DNA of 64,000 bases from Streptococcaceae bacterium ESL0729 (GTDB taxonomy: Bacteria > Bacillota > Bacilli > Lactobacillales > Streptococcaceae): contig CP113924.1 in NCBI GenBank assembly GCA_029391995.1, forward strand, positions 713,001 to 777,000, given 5' to 3'. The stretch's first letter is position 1. Every line of letters begins with the position of its first letter. The position numbers were made by a program, and so were the translations under genes. Shown here piece by piece: positions 17,913 through 27,176 of the stretch. The notes under the pieces are model-generated. The model was given only the letters and a program-made list of their open reading frames with translations. It was not told the origin of the DNA and did not search any database.

Positions 17913-19241
17913 TTATAGAACTTTATAGTCCTCTAAGGCGTCAAGGGCACGATTGGCAATATTTGTATAACGTTCTTTCTTATCACGAATGCGTTCTGGC
18001 CACTCCTCAATAATACCAAAGTTTACATTCATTGGCTGGAAGTTTTTGCTGTTGGCATGGGTGACATAGTAAGGAAGGGCTCCAAGTGCTGTAGTACGTG
18101 GTAAAACAACCTCATCTTCTCCTTTAAAGAGACGGGCTGCATTAATTCCAGCTACAAGTCCACTCGCTGCCGATTCAACATACCCTTCAACTCCCGTCAT
18201 TTGACCCGCAAAGTAAAGGTTGTCTTGTTTTTTCGAACGGAAGGTTTGCGTAAGCAGATTTGGCGAATCCATGTATGAATTACGGTGCATTACCCCGTAA
18301 CGGACAAATTCAGCATTTTCAAGGCCTGGAATCATTCGGAAGACCCGTTTTTGCTCACCCCATTTTAAGTGGGTTTGGAATCCTACAATGTTATAAAGGC
18401 TTGCTGCTGCATCATCCTGACGGAGTTGAACCACTGCATAAGGAGTTTTAAAATCACCATCACGTTTTCCTGTGTACTCATCTGGATACTCAAGCCCAAC
18501 AGGTTTCATGGGCCCGTAAAGCATGGTTTTAAAGCCACGGGCTGCCATAACTTCAATAGGCATACATCCTTCAAAGTATTTTTCCTTTTCAAACTCAGAA
18601 AGTTTGGCAACCTCAGCTTCAATTAGGGCCTCCTGGAAGGCCACAAATTCTTCCTTGGTCATGGGACAGTTTAAGTAGGCTGCTTCACCCTTGTCGTAGC
18701 GGCTCTTCAAATAAACCTTGTCCATATCAACTGTTGCAATATCGACAATTGGAGCTGCTGCATCGTAAAAATAAAAACCATCACCATCATTAAGGGCATG
18801 AATCTTTTCAGCAAGGGTATCGCTAGTTAGAGGACCTGTTGCAACGATTGTAATTGCATCTGTTGGCAGTTCTGTAATTTCATCACGAATAACCTCGATT
18901 AATGGGTTATTGTAGATCTTATCTGTTACAAGTTGTGAAAATCCTTCACGATCAACAGCTAAAGCTCCGCCAGCAGGAACACGAGTTTCATCAGCTGAAT
19001 TAATAATAAGACTATCCATCTGACGCATTTCTTCCTTCAAAAGACCTACGGCATTAGTGATTGAGTCCCCACGAAGGGAATTTGAACAAACAAGCTCAGC
19101 GAAATTATCTGTCTTATGTTGAGGAGTTGGCTTAACCCCACGCATTTCATATAGTTTTACCGGAATGCCACGTTTAGCAATCTGATAGGCTGCCTCAGAA
19201 CCAGCAAGACCAGCCCCTATAACATTAATATAATCTTTCAT
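17913..19241 (-). CDS. trmFO: Methylenetetrahydrofolate-tRNA-(uracil-5-)-methyltransferase TrmFO
   Basis: FAD- and folate-dependent enzyme that makes ribothymidine at position 54 of tRNA (formerly Gid). 442 residues with the FAD motif [12 protein letters not shown] (8-19), the CSNSLRGDS block and the [17 protein letters not shown] block near the C-terminus. It follows topA in the same direction with a terminator between them. Confidence 0.96.
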   Translation of the reverse strand: MKDYINVIGAGLAGSEAAYQIAKRGIPVKLYEMRGVKPTPQHKTDNFAELVCSNSLRGDSITNAVGLLKEEMRQMDSLIINSADETRVPAGGALAVDREGFSQLVTDKIYNNPLIEVIRDEITELPTDAITIVATGPLTSDTLAEKIHALNDGDGFYFYDAAAPIVDIATVDMDKVYLKSRYDKGEAAYLNCPMTKEEFVAFQEALIEAEVAKLSEFEKEKYFEGCMPIEVMAARGFKTMLYGPMKPVGLEYPDEYTGKRDGDFKTPYAVVQLRQDDAAASLYNIVGFQTHLKWGEQKRVFRMIPGLENAEFVRYGVMHRNSYMDSPNLLTQTFRSKKQDNLYFAGQMTGVEGYVESAASGLVAGINAARLFKGEDEVVLPRTTALGALPYYVTHANSKNFQPMNVNFGIIEEWPERIRDKKERYTNIANRALDALEDYKVL

Positions 19242-19272
19242 TTTAAATCCTATACTTATTTATTTTGGAATA

Positions 19273-19300
19273 GAAAAAACATGAATGATCATGCTTTTTC
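19273..19300 (-). terminator. topA terminator
   Basis: On the - strand GAAAAAGCATGA and TCATGTTTTTTC pair (one wobble) around a 4-nt loop. Confidence 0.85.
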
Positions 19301-19311
19301 ATCCGTAATTT

Positions 19312-21429
19312 CTATTTTACCACATTTTCCTCATAGTCTCCCTGGCTACAAACAACTTGTTTGCCTCCACCGCGAACTTTTTTCTCTACTAGATAGTGAC
19401 CACATTTAGGACAATCGCGGCCAATTGGCTTATCCCAGCTGGTGAATTCGCAGTCAGGATACCTATTACATCCATAGAAAAGACGATTCTTCTTGGTCTT
19501 ACGTTCAATAACTTGCCCTTCCTTACATAGGGGACAGGTCACGCCAATCTCCTTGACGATTGCTTTGGTATTATGGCAGTCAGGAAAATTGCTACAAGCA
19601 TAAAATTTACCGTATTTACCAAGTTTTATGACCATGGGATGACCACAGACATCACAGTCAAAACCTGCTGGCTCATCCTTGATTTGGATTTTTTCCATCT
19701 GGTCTTCAGCAGTCTCAAGCTCCCTTGAAAAGGGCTTATAAAATTGATCTACTACTTCAACCCATTTCCTTTGGCCTTCTTCAATCTTATCAAGATTATC
19801 TTCCATCTCAGCTGTAAATTTAGCATTTACAATATTAGGGAAGAAATCAACGATTAGGGTATTAACAATCTCACCCAACTCAGTTGGTTCAAAACGTTTG
19901 GCATTGAGTTTTACATAATAACGCCTTTGAATGGTTTCAAGGGTTGGTGCGTAGGTTGATGGACGACCGATACCATTTTCTTCCATGGTTTTAATCAGGG
20001 TTGCTTCGCTATAACGAGCCTGCGGTTGAGTAAAGTGCTGCTCAGGTTTTAGGCTGTCTTTTACTACAGTATCACCTTCAACCATGTCAGGAAGCATCTT
20101 ATTCTTGTCAGCGTCATTATAAACAGCCATATAACCATTAAATTTGACCTGACTACCGTTAGCCACAAACATAACCCCATTTTGCGACAAATTAACCTTC
20201 ATGGTATCAAAAACTGCAGGTGTCATCTGGCTGGCTACAAAACGATTCCAAATCAAGGTATAAAGCTTGAGTTGATCCTTATCCAAATACTTGGCAATAG
20301 CCTCAGGAGTATTTTGAACATTAGAAGGACGGACAGCTTCATGGGCATCTTGGGCTCCACTGGCATTTTTGACCTTACTTCCGTGCTTACTGTATTCAGG
20401 CCCAAAATTATCTGTAATATAGGCTGCAGCTGCGTTTTGTGCTAGGGGGCTTATCCTGGTTGAGTCAGTACGCATGTAGGTGATGAGACCCTGCTGGCCT
20501 TGAGTCCCTAGAGTAATCCCCTCATAAAGCTGCTGGGCAATCATCATGGTCTTACGGGTTCTAAAATTGATTTTATTGGCCGCATCCTGCTGGAGACTAC
20601 TGGTTGTATAAGGTAGAGGGGCATTACGCTTACGCTCCCTTTTTTCAACCTTATCAACCCTGAAATCTTTGCCGTCCAAACGATCCATAACTTCCAAAAC
20701 ATCTTCATTATTATGAAGTTTTTTCTTTTTCCCGTCTACTCCGTAGAAGGCAGCTGGAAATTTCTTGGCACCTTTTTTAAAGTTACCATCAATTGTCCAG
20801 TACTCTTCGGGGACAAAGGCATTAATTTCCTGCTCGCGGTCAATGATAAGCTTTAAGGCAATGGACTGTACACGTCCAGCAGAAAGTCCCTTTTTGACCT
20901 TCTTCCAAAGGATGGGGCTGATTGAATAACCAACCAGGCGGTCAAGAATCCTCCGAGCCTGCTGGGCATCAACTAGGTCTACATCGATTTTTCTGGGATG
21001 ATTGAAGGCTTCCTTAACAGCATCCTTTGTAATTTCATTGAAGACCACCCTGTTGTCATCTTCAAGATCAAGTCCTAGAATGTGAGCCAGATGCCAGGCA
21101 ATAGCTTCTCCTTCTCTATCCGGGTCACTTGCCAGATAGACTTTTTTAGCATTTTTAGCTTCTTTTTTAAGCTCTTTAATAAGGGGACCTTTCCCTCTTA
21201 TATTTATATATTCAGGTTCATAATTATTTTCAATATCGACTGACATGGCAGATTTTTTTAAATCTCGCACATGACCAACACTTGCTACCACCCTATAGTT
21301 GCGGCCTAGGTACTTCTCAATTGTCTTAGCCTTTGCTGGTGACTCAACAATGACAAGGTTCTTCTTAACCTTACCTCTTTTTTTCGCCACCTTTTTCTTA
21401 GGTGTTTTACTTGTAGTTTTAGTTACCAT
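19312..21429 (-). CDS. topA: DNA topoisomerase I
   Basis: Type IA topoisomerase that relaxes negative supercoils. 705 residues: a Lys-rich N-terminus, Toprim domain ([18 protein letters not shown], then [12 protein letters not shown]), active-site Tyr in [14 protein letters not shown], and two or three C-terminal C4 zinc ribbons ([25 protein letters not shown]). Complete. Promoter TTGACA-17-TATCAT upstream. Confidence 0.97.
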   Translation of the reverse strand: MVTKTTSKTPKKKVAKKRGKVKKNLVIVESPAKAKTIEKYLGRNYRVVASVGHVRDLKKSAMSVDIENNYEPEYINIRGKGPLIKELKKEAKNAKKVYLASDPDREGEAIAWHLAHILGLDLEDDNRVVFNEITKDAVKEAFNHPRKIDVDLVDAQQARRILDRLVGYSISPILWKKVKKGLSAGRVQSIALKLIIDREQEINAFVPEEYWTIDGNFKKGAKKFPAAFYGVDGKKKKLHNNEDVLEVMDRLDGKDFRVDKVEKRERKRNAPLPYTTSSLQQDAANKINFRTRKTMMIAQQLYEGITLGTQGQQGLITYMRTDSTRISPLAQNAAAAYITDNFGPEYSKHGSKVKNASGAQDAHEAVRPSNVQNTPEAIAKYLDKDQLKLYTLIWNRFVASQMTPAVFDTMKVNLSQNGVMFVANGSQVKFNGYMAVYNDADKNKMLPDMVEGDTVVKDSLKPEQHFTQPQARYSEATLIKTMEENGIGRPSTYAPTLETIQRRYYVKLNAKRFEPTELGEIVNTLIVDFFPNIVNAKFTAEMEDNLDKIEEGQRKWVEVVDQFYKPFSRELETAEDQMEKIQIKDEPAGFDCDVCGHPMVIKLGKYGKFYACSNFPDCHNTKAIVKEIGVTCPLCKEGQVIERKTKKNRLFYGCNRYPDCEFTSWDKPIGRDCPKCGHYLVEKKVRGGGKQVVCSQGDYEENVVK

Positions 21430-21476
21430 TATTCTTCTTTCTTTAGTAAAAAGTATTCTCTAAAAGATTCCAACTA

Positions 21477-21505
21477 ATGATAATAGCTTTTTTGTCACTT
21501 GTCAA
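21477..21505 (-). promoter_or_regulatory. topA promoter
   Basis: On the - strand TTGACA, 17 bases, TATCAT. Confidence 0.75.
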
Positions 21506-21625
21506 TAATATTATTTGACTTCATGTTTTTCTTATAGGAGAAAGTGATTTTTATTTTTTCAGAAAAAACTATGAAAAACCTTTATTTATAGGAACCCAGA
21601 CCAGTTTACAAGCATTTTTTAATAA

Positions 21626-22465
21626 TTAAATTGAATACTCTTCTAAAATATCTTGGCCGCCTGCTATGAGCTTGGCTCCATCTTGAATTAATTTATTACA
21701 ACCACTAAAATAACCCTCGATAATAGATCCTGGGACGGCAAAAACATCCCGTCCTTCTTCCATGGCCCGCATAGAGGTTATAAGGCTACCGCTTCTAATT
21801 TTGGCTTCGACTACTACTACACCTAGGGCTAAGCCTGCTAAAATCCTATTACGCTCTGGAAAATGAAACTTTTTAGCATCCTCATCCGGAAGATATTCAC
21901 TTATTAATAGATGCTTCGTGGCAATAAAATCTTGAAGCTTTTTATTTTCCTTGGGATAATATCTATTGAGGCCTGTAGCAATGACGGCTATGGTTTGACC
22001 GCCATTTTTAAGAGTCGACATGTGGCTGGCTGTATCGATTCCTCGGGCGAGTCCTGACGCGATTACAAATCTATTTCCAAGTTCTCGAATTAGCTTGTAG
22101 CTTGCCTTAAGTCCCAACTCACTAGCCTGCCTGCTTCCCACAAAGGATAAAATTGGCCTTTCAAGAAGGTCTATATCACCCGAGTAAAAAATTAAGGCAG
22201 GCGGATTGTAAATCTCCCTAAGTCTTGAGGGATACTTGTCATCAAAGATTGAAAGGGATGAGTATTGTAAGTATTTTTTCCTCTCTTCCTTGATGTCTAA
22301 TGATTTATAGTTGTCCAAAAATATTTCAGGATTTTTCACTCCTGCAATTCTAGCTGCCTGTCTCAAGGAAATATTATAGTCTATTGAAGTAAGTTTTAAA
22401 ATTCCTAGATTGGTCATCCCAGCTCTTTTTAGCTTATAGATGTCAAAGCCATTTGTTAGTCGCAT
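21626..22465 (-). CDS. dprA: DNA-processing protein DprA
   Basis: Loads RecA on incoming single-stranded DNA during transformation and protects it. 279 residues, with a SAM-like N-terminus and the Rossmann-like DprA core: FVGSRQAS, ASGLARGIDTASH, AVIATGLNRYYP, SEY, FPERNRILAGLA, VVEAKIRSGSLITSMRA, AVPGSI. Length and motifs indicate an intact gene, so the organism keeps at least this part of the competence system. Confidence 0.96.
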   Translation of the reverse strand: MRLTNGFDIYKLKRAGMTNLGILKLTSIDYNISLRQAARIAGVKNPEIFLDNYKSLDIKEERKKYLQYSSLSIFDDKYPSRLREIYNPPALIFYSGDIDLLERPILSFVGSRQASELGLKASYKLIRELGNRFVIASGLARGIDTASHMSTLKNGGQTIAVIATGLNRYYPKENKKLQDFIATKHLLISEYLPDEDAKKFHFPERNRILAGLALGVVVVEAKIRSGSLITSMRAMEEGRDVFAVPGSIIEGYFSGCNKLIQDGAKLIAGGQDILEEYSI

Positions 22466-22516
22466 AGCATTCTAGCCTCCTTTATGATACATACGAAATT
22501 TAAAGAAAATTCTACC

Positions 22517-22543
22517 AAAAAAAGCACCTATAAGTGCTTTTTT
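22517..22543 (-). terminator. rnhB terminator
   Basis: On the - strand AAGCAC and GTGCTT (6 nt loop) followed by TTTTTT; the A side overlaps the rnhB stop codon. Confidence 0.75.
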
Positions 22544-23315
22544 ATTCGACCATACTTTTGATGGGCTCAAATGATTTACGGTGAATGGGAGTAAGCCCTA
22601 ATTTTTCAAGGCCTTCCAGATGATTTTTCGTACCATAGCCTGCATTGTGGATAAAATCATACCCAGGGTAGATTTTATCATAGTCAGCCATCATTTTATC
22701 CCTGGTAACCTTGGCCACAATACTTGCAGCAGCAATCGACATGCTCCTTGAGTCACCCTTGATAATACTTGTCTGAGGAATTGGCAGGTCAAGTTTCATG
22801 GCATCAATCAAAAGATGCTCAGGTAGGAACTTCAGCTTTTTTATGGCTTCAAGCATGGCAAGCTTGGTTGCTTCATAAATATTAACCTGATCAATGATTT
22901 GACTGTCAATAATACCTATTCCGATGCCTAAAGCCCTATCAAGCACCCTCTGATAGACCTCTTCATGTTTTGATTTAGGAATTTGCTTGCTGTCATTTAG
23001 GCCCTTAATTTTTATATTCTTGGGCAAAATAACGGCGGCTGCGACAACAGGACCTGCTAGAGGGCCGCGACCTACCTCATCAATCCCAGCTATTAAATCA
23101 AAGCCTTCTTGATAGAGAATCCTTTCAAATTCAAGTAGGCCGTCCAAACGGGCTGCTTCAGCTTTTACAGCCTCAAGTTCCCTTCTCCTTTTTTTCAAGG
23201 CAGCTTGAACGCCAGCCCTTGGATCTTGCTCATACTCTTTGAGGGTCAAATCATCCAAACAAGTTATTAAGGCTAGCTCTTCCTTGATGTCTTTAATTGT
23301 CTTTTTCTTGGTCAC
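22542..23315 (-). CDS. rnhB: Ribonuclease HII
   Basis: Cleaves RNA in RNA/DNA hybrids and at single ribonucleotides in DNA. 257 residues: an N-terminal helical extension, then [21 protein letters not shown] with the first catalytic Asp and Glu, the third Asp in LLIDAMKL and the fourth in [12 protein letters not shown]. Two bases separate it from the upstream rbgA stop, so rbgA-rnhB form an operon. Confidence 0.96.
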   Translation of the reverse strand: MTKKKTIKDIKEELALITCLDDLTLKEYEQDPRAGVQAALKKRRRELEAVKAEAARLDGLLEFERILYQEGFDLIAGIDEVGRGPLAGPVVAAAVILPKNIKIKGLNDSKQIPKSKHEEVYQRVLDRALGIGIGIIDSQIIDQVNIYEATKLAMLEAIKKLKFLPEHLLIDAMKLDLPIPQTSIIKGDSRSMSIAAASIVAKVTRDKMMADYDKIYPGYDFIHNAGYGTKNHLEGLEKLGLTPIHRKSFEPIKSMVE

Positions 23316-23317
23316 TT

Positions 23318-24184
23318 CTAATCTTCTTCGCCTTCTAGGACAAAATCACTAACCAGATCCAGTGTGAACCTACCCAGTTTTCCATCCCTTATATCCTTGA
23401 TAAAAAGATCATAAAAACGGTCATAATCCTCTTTAAAGCCAAGCTTTTTAGTCAGATGGATAATTAAATCAACTGGACTTAGCTCTAAATCCTGGGCATT
23501 TAGTTTATATCTTTTAACCAAATCAGCCTGATAATTTTCAAGGAAATACTCCATTCCAAAGATTGTAATCTCATCCTTTGGAATCAAGTCATCCTTGATT
23601 GCTCCCGTAAGAGCAAGCTTAAGTCCTACTAGTTGGTCCTCAAACTTTGGCCATAAAATCCCTGGTGTGTCCAAGATTTCAAGATCCTTATTGCTGCGGA
23701 TCCACTGTTGACCTTTAGTAACTCCTGGACGATTTCCGACCTGGGCAGCTTTTTTCCCAGCCAGACGGTTGAGGATTGTTGATTTACCAACATTTGGAAT
23801 CCCTATAACCATAACCCTAATGGCACGCTCCTTTATACCACGCGCCTTGTCACGGGCAATCTTTTCAGCCAGAACATTCTTGGCAGCAGCCGTTACCTTT
23901 TTAACTGTAGCCTGCTCCTTTGAATCAATTAAAAGGCTATTTAATCCTTCTTTTCTAAAGTAGTTCTGCCATTCAATAGACACTTTTTCATCAGCCAAGT
24001 CTTTTTTATTTAAAATTAACAGACGGGGTTTATCACCAATAATTTTCCCCAGCATGGGATTTCTTGACGACATGGGAAGTCTTGCGTCAACAAGCTCAAA
24101 GACAATATCTACATATTTTAAGTTCTCCTGCACCTGACGGCGAGCCTTGGACATGTGCCCTGGGAACCACTGGATTGTTGCCAT
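23318..24184 (-). CDS. rbgA: Ribosome biogenesis GTPase RbgA (YlqF)
   Basis: GTPase needed for late 50S subunit assembly. 288 residues with the circularly permuted G motifs: NKKD (G4) before GIPNVGKST (G1) and DTPG (G3), and the [13 protein letters not shown]-terminus with the catalytic-His region typical of RbgA. C-terminal ANTAR-like domain. First gene of rbgA-rnhB. Confidence 0.96.
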   Translation of the reverse strand: MATIQWFPGHMSKARRQVQENLKYVDIVFELVDARLPMSSRNPMLGKIIGDKPRLLILNKKDLADEKVSIEWQNYFRKEGLNSLLIDSKEQATVKKVTAAAKNVLAEKIARDKARGIKERAIRVMVIGIPNVGKSTILNRLAGKKAAQVGNRPGVTKGQQWIRSNKDLEILDTPGILWPKFEDQLVGLKLALTGAIKDDLIPKDEITIFGMEYFLENYQADLVKRYKLNAQDLELSPVDLIIHLTKKLGFKEDYDRFYDLFIKDIRDGKLGRFTLDLVSDFVLEGEED

Positions 24185-24245
24185 ATTTATAACTCCTTGT
24201 TTCTTAATAATTTATTAATTTTTTGCGTGATACCAAATCCCCCTT

Positions 24246-24274
24246 ATTATACCAAAATTTAAGTAGCTTTTCAG
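24246..24274 (-). promoter_or_regulatory. rbgA promoter
   Basis: On the - strand CTGAAA, 17 bases, TATAAT with extended TGG. Confidence 0.6.
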
Positions 24275-24373
24275 GTGGATTGTAGGGTTATGAAATTAAA
24301 AAACTTTTTAGGCATTCTTTTATTCCATGATTATATATTTAATGTATTATTAATACGATTAATATAAATTTTT

Positions 24374-24526
24374 TTACTGGTCTTGATTAACTACAAAATT
24401 ACTGATATTAGAAACCCCTTGGTTATTGGTATCTGCTGTAATTTGTTTGACAATTACTGGATCATTACCATCTTCTTTTACCAAAAGGGTAATCGTTGTA
24501 CGTCTTGACCTATCTACTCTAATCAT
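24374..24526 (-). CDS. Small phage-derived protein, unknown function
   Basis: A 50-codon frame (MIRVDRSRRTTITLLVKED...FVVNQDQ) at the inner edge of the right phage island. The ribosome site (AGAAAGA) is weak. It starts 14 bases beyond the stop of the truncated scaffold gene. I do not recognise the family. Confidence 0.4.
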   Translation of the reverse strand: MIRVDRSRRTTITLLVKEDGNDPVIVKQITADTNNQGVSNISNFVVNQDQ

Positions 24527-24539
24527 ATTTTCATTCTTT

Positions 24540-24779
24540 CTATATCACCCAATGTAGGTCTTGAAGTTTTGCTGTTAATTCTTCGTTGTCACGAGCTCCT
24601 TCTTTCAGGGCCGTAAGTTCTTCTTGGTACTTATTGATATTGCTTGTCGCTACATCGCGCTCATTGGTTAATTCCTCAATTTGACCTTTTAGATCAGTTA
24701 CGGTCTTACCGTGCATGGTCATGATTGCTTGAACAGCCTCGTCACTTAACCCAAGTTCTCTAAGTTCTTCTCGTTTCAT
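24540..24779 (-). pseudogene. Truncated phage capsid scaffolding protein
   Basis: 79 residues that begin like phage minor structural GP20/scaffolding proteins: MKREELRELGLSDEAVQAIM, HGKTV and then a coiled coil. Whole family members are about 180-200 residues, so the C-terminal half is missing; the frame ends in unrelated sequence (DLHWVI). Follows minor capsid remnants on the same strand, the normal phage order. Confidence 0.7.
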
Positions 24780-24854
24780 AGTGTTTTCCTTTCGTTTTTT
24801 AACGTGGCAACAACCACGATTGGATTGAATAGTTTTACGCCGTGTTCAGGGCAC

Positions 24855-24874
24855 AAAAAAAGCCCGTGTGGGCT
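24855..24874 (-). terminator. Phage-type terminator (variant)
   Basis: On the - strand AGCCC-ACAC-GGGCT followed by TTTTTT. Confidence 0.75.
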
Positions 24875-24880
24875 GGTTGG

Positions 24881-25072
24881 TTAATCGGTTGAATAACCTA
24901 AGATATTATCTAAATTGAACAGTGCTTCCATCCTCTTATCTTCATCCTCATCGTAGTAAGAGAACTTTATAAATCTTGAATATTCCGTAAAAAGTGAATC
25001 AAACTCTTGTACTTGTTTAAACTCCGTACCGCTTCCGTTAGGGTTCCAAATAATTACAATATTTTCTTCCAT
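24881..25072 (-). CDS. Small acidic phage-island protein
   Basis: 63 residues from ATG 25072, which has AGGAGG 5 bases upstream; the frame extends further but into the preceding terminator. Begins MEENIVIIWNPNGSG and is rich in Asp, Glu and Phe. Not recognised. It occupies the slot just after a toxin-LSM cassette, as the DUF6275 fragment does in the left island. Confidence 0.6.
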   Translation of the reverse strand: MEENIVIIWNPNGSGTEFKQVQEFDSLFTEYSRFIKFSYYDEDEDKRMEALFNLDNILGYSTD

Positions 25073-25091
25073 CAAATCCTCCTGATTGTAC

Positions 25092-25121
25092 AAAAAAAGC
25101 ACTCGGCCTGTGCCAGTGCTT
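25092..25121 (-). terminator. Phage-type terminator
   Basis: On the - strand AAGCACT-GGC...GCC-GAGTGCT then TTTTTTT, nearly identical to the hairpin at 9122-9150. Confidence 0.9.
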
Positions 25122-25131
25122 AGCGGTTATT

Positions 25132-25332
25132 CTATTTGATTACTTCAATTGATTTGATTTCTGATTCGTCAAATCCAATGTATTTATGTTTATCTGTTTC
25201 AATGGTTATTTCATCATACAATTCTTTTTCTGTATCTTCTTTCGGGGTATACCCATTACAGTACCCTTGTAACACCTGATTATCAGTAAAGGTAACCCTG
25301 ATATGTTTACCTAAGCATTCTATAAGTTTCAC
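25132..25332 (-). CDS. LSM/Sm-like small protein 1, candidate immunity
   Basis: 66 residues with a single small beta-barrel pattern (MKLIECLGKHIRVTFTDNQ, LQGYCNGYTP, ITIETD, ESEIKSIEVIK) as in phage-encoded LSM-domain proteins. It overlaps the end of the Ntox50-type toxin gene by 4 bases and is followed by a terminator. A second copy lies at 26525-26734. Immunity is inferred from position and repetition. Confidence 0.65.
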   Translation of the reverse strand: MKLIECLGKHIRVTFTDNQVLQGYCNGYTPKEDTEKELYDEITIETDKHKYIGFDESEIKSIEVIK

Positions 25333-26471
25333 TCTGGCCTCCTTAAATATGGGACAATATGCGTTCTTTTCTTCGAATGATGAATTTTAAAAGAATTGGT
25401 TTTTGCGGAGCCGTTAAGACTCACTGCTATACCATAAAAATCTTCAACCGTGATAATCTCTGTATTCTTGCGCCGTCCATTTTTATCTAATTCCATGGAA
25501 CCAGTACCTGCATACTTATCAAACAAAGCCTGAACATCGACGTCATCATTAAAATAACTTCCGCCAGGTTTTACCGTTGATTTCATGTGAGGTGCCTGTT
25601 TCTCAGGATTTATAGTATCCCCATAAATCCCTTCTTGAATCCTCTTGCGGACAAAAACATTATCTCTAAGTCTACTATATGCCTCACTGTCATTATACCT
25701 AATATTTCGGTATTCCTCCAATGTTTTGGGTGCTGATTTACCTAAAATATTCTTGACTTCTCGGTACTTCGTACGGTCATGCTCAAGATCGCTATAATAT
25801 TGAGTTTTATTCTTTTCCTTGACATCGAAGTTCTTATAATACTTCTCCCTCGCATAGTCACGGTGCAGGAAGCTGTTATCTCTAACAATCCCCCTTAGTT
25901 TCGCCTGGAATAGCTTAACTTTATTGCCATATTTGCTTACTAATTCATCATCACCTAGTTCGCGAGCCAAATTTAACTTACCTTTATAATCTCTTACTGT
26001 ACGCTCTAGGGCTCGTTGTTTGGCTTGAACATTCGCATTCTTAATGGCGTCTTCTTCTGATATGTTCTTGATGTCGTCGCCTTGGTCAGATAGTTCATTC
26101 ACACCCACAATAAAAGGGGTCATGATGTGACCACAGTTAATACCACGTCAGCCGTCAGGGGTCCCATAACCGTAATCATTCAAAGATAAAACCTTGACAC
26201 CTTCAATCGTCCTAGCCTCGCCAGTCGTTACGATTTTACCCTGTAATGGTGCACACATTGGGCGTGCTGTTGCTTTCTTAGAGTAGTAATAGGTATCTAT
26301 CCCCAACTCTTCAGCTGGTCTCATCCGCATTTCATTGTAAACACGGTAGGTCGTTGACTTAATGATGGTACGAGCATACACATCAGCCTTCCAGCGTTTG
26401 CCTGCCTTATCAGTAAAGCCGTAAAAGCCTTTGTCAAACCAACGCATGATAGTATGATATCGTTTTGTGCT
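25329..26471 (-). pseudogene. Phage minor capsid protein 2 with Ntox50-type toxin domain, interrupted by TGA
   Basis: Two frames in register, separated by one TGA at 26148-26150 (GTPDG, stop, RGINCGH). Upstream part: GFTDKAGKRWKADVYARTIIKSTTY...CAPLQGKIV; downstream: ITPFIVGVNE-like block, FLHRDYAREK, then a C-terminal domain with VDVQALFDKYAGTG and KIHHSKKRTHIVP, the signature of polymorphic toxin type 50 (Ntox50, a BECR-fold nuclease group). The N-terminus is also missing: the homologous sequence begins just after a terminator at 26484. The toxin domain itself looks intact and could be made only from an internal start such as ATG 26121-26123. Confidence 0.75.
25691..25850 (-). repeat. 160-bp dispersed inverted repeat, right copy
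   Basis: Reverse complement of 8412-8571; one mismatch over the 120 bases at the low-coordinate end and about seven in the remaining 40. Lies inside the minor capsid pseudogene. Confidence 0.9.
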
Positions 26472-26483
26472 CTCTTTAGGGCA

Positions 26484-26514
26484 CAAAAAAAGCACTCGGC
26501 CTATACCTGTGCTT
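26484..26514 (-). terminator. Phage-type terminator
   Basis: On the - strand AAGCACAGG...GCCGAGTGCTT followed by TTTTTT; downstream of the second LSM-like gene and directly before the truncated capsid gene, so a deletion end lies here. Confidence 0.88.
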
Positions 26515-26524
26515 AGTAGTTATT

Positions 26525-26734
26525 CTATTTGATTACTTCGATTGAATTGATTTCTGATTCTCCAATTGTTAGTTCGGTGAACTTTTTCGAATATGGATAA
26601 TCGATATATATTGTAACCATATCTTCATCTCCAACATCTTCTTCATCTATGTAATCTACTACAGTTCCAGTAAATTCAAATCCATCAGTTAAAGTCAGCT
26701 TAACCCTACCACCTAAAAAAGTCCACAATTTCAT
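26525..26734 (-). CDS. LSM/Sm-like small protein 2
   Basis: 69 residues (MKLWTFLGGRVKLTLTDG, FTGTVVDYID, ESEINSIEVIK), paralogous to the protein at 25132-25332; the last ten residues are almost the same. AAGGA lies 9 bases before the ATG. Its own toxin partner is absent: upstream sequence is non-coding. It is probably an orphan immunity gene left after loss of a cassette. Confidence 0.65.
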   Translation of the reverse strand: MKLWTFLGGRVKLTLTDGFEFTGTVVDYIDEEDVGDEDMVTIYIDYPYSKKFTELTIGESEINSIEVIK

Positions 26735-27140
26735 TTTGTGCTATCCTTTCTTCTCTTAAGAAGAATACCCTAAGCTATCAAGCTTCTTATTATCCTAGTA
26801 TCCCAACAAGCTTGCTAATTTTAATAGTATAGAAATAGATAATACTATTATCAATACTATGAGTAGTAAATTTATTTTTTTCATTTTTTCCATAACTATT
26901 TAATGAAAAAGTGATAAAATAACAGCAGGTGTCGAGGCCTTTAGCCCACATCTTACTTACTGAACAATTTTAGAAGAAGGTCGACTACTTTATCAAGTAT
27001 CTCTAGTACGAGCAATATTATAGTTAACCTAAGAGCTAGCTCCTTTCTCTTCTTTGGTTGTTCTTTTTTATTCTATCTTTTTTTCCTGCCTTCCTCCTTT
27101 CTTCATGAGATATAAATATTTACTAACCAAACAAACTAAC
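26735..27140. other. Intergenic stretch with possible peptide genes
   Basis: No ordinary gene. On the - strand it holds two short hydrophobic frames (26795-26893 and 26953-27072); on the + strand TGATAAAAT near 26910 could be an extended -10 box for an RNA running over the second frame. It marks the outer edge of the right phage island. Confidence 0.4.
26795..26893 (-). CDS. Possible 32-aa hydrophobic peptide
   Basis: ATG 26893 opens MEKMKKINLLLIVLIIVLSI and on to LLGY, one membrane helix with a basic N-terminus, as in type I toxins or small phage membrane peptides. There is no good ribosome site, so it may not be expressed. Confidence 0.3.
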   Translation of the reverse strand: MEKMKKINLLLIVLIIVLSISILLKLASLLGY

Positions 27141-27164
27141 AAAAAAGAGGAATTTCCTCTTTTT
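27141..27164 (-). terminator. Terminator of the 5'-nucleotidase gene
   Basis: AAAAAGAGGAA and TTCCTCTTTTT pair around a single-base to 3-base loop, 13 bases after the stop codon, with T on the - strand side. Confidence 0.8.
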
Positions 27165-27176
27165 CTTTTTAAACAT

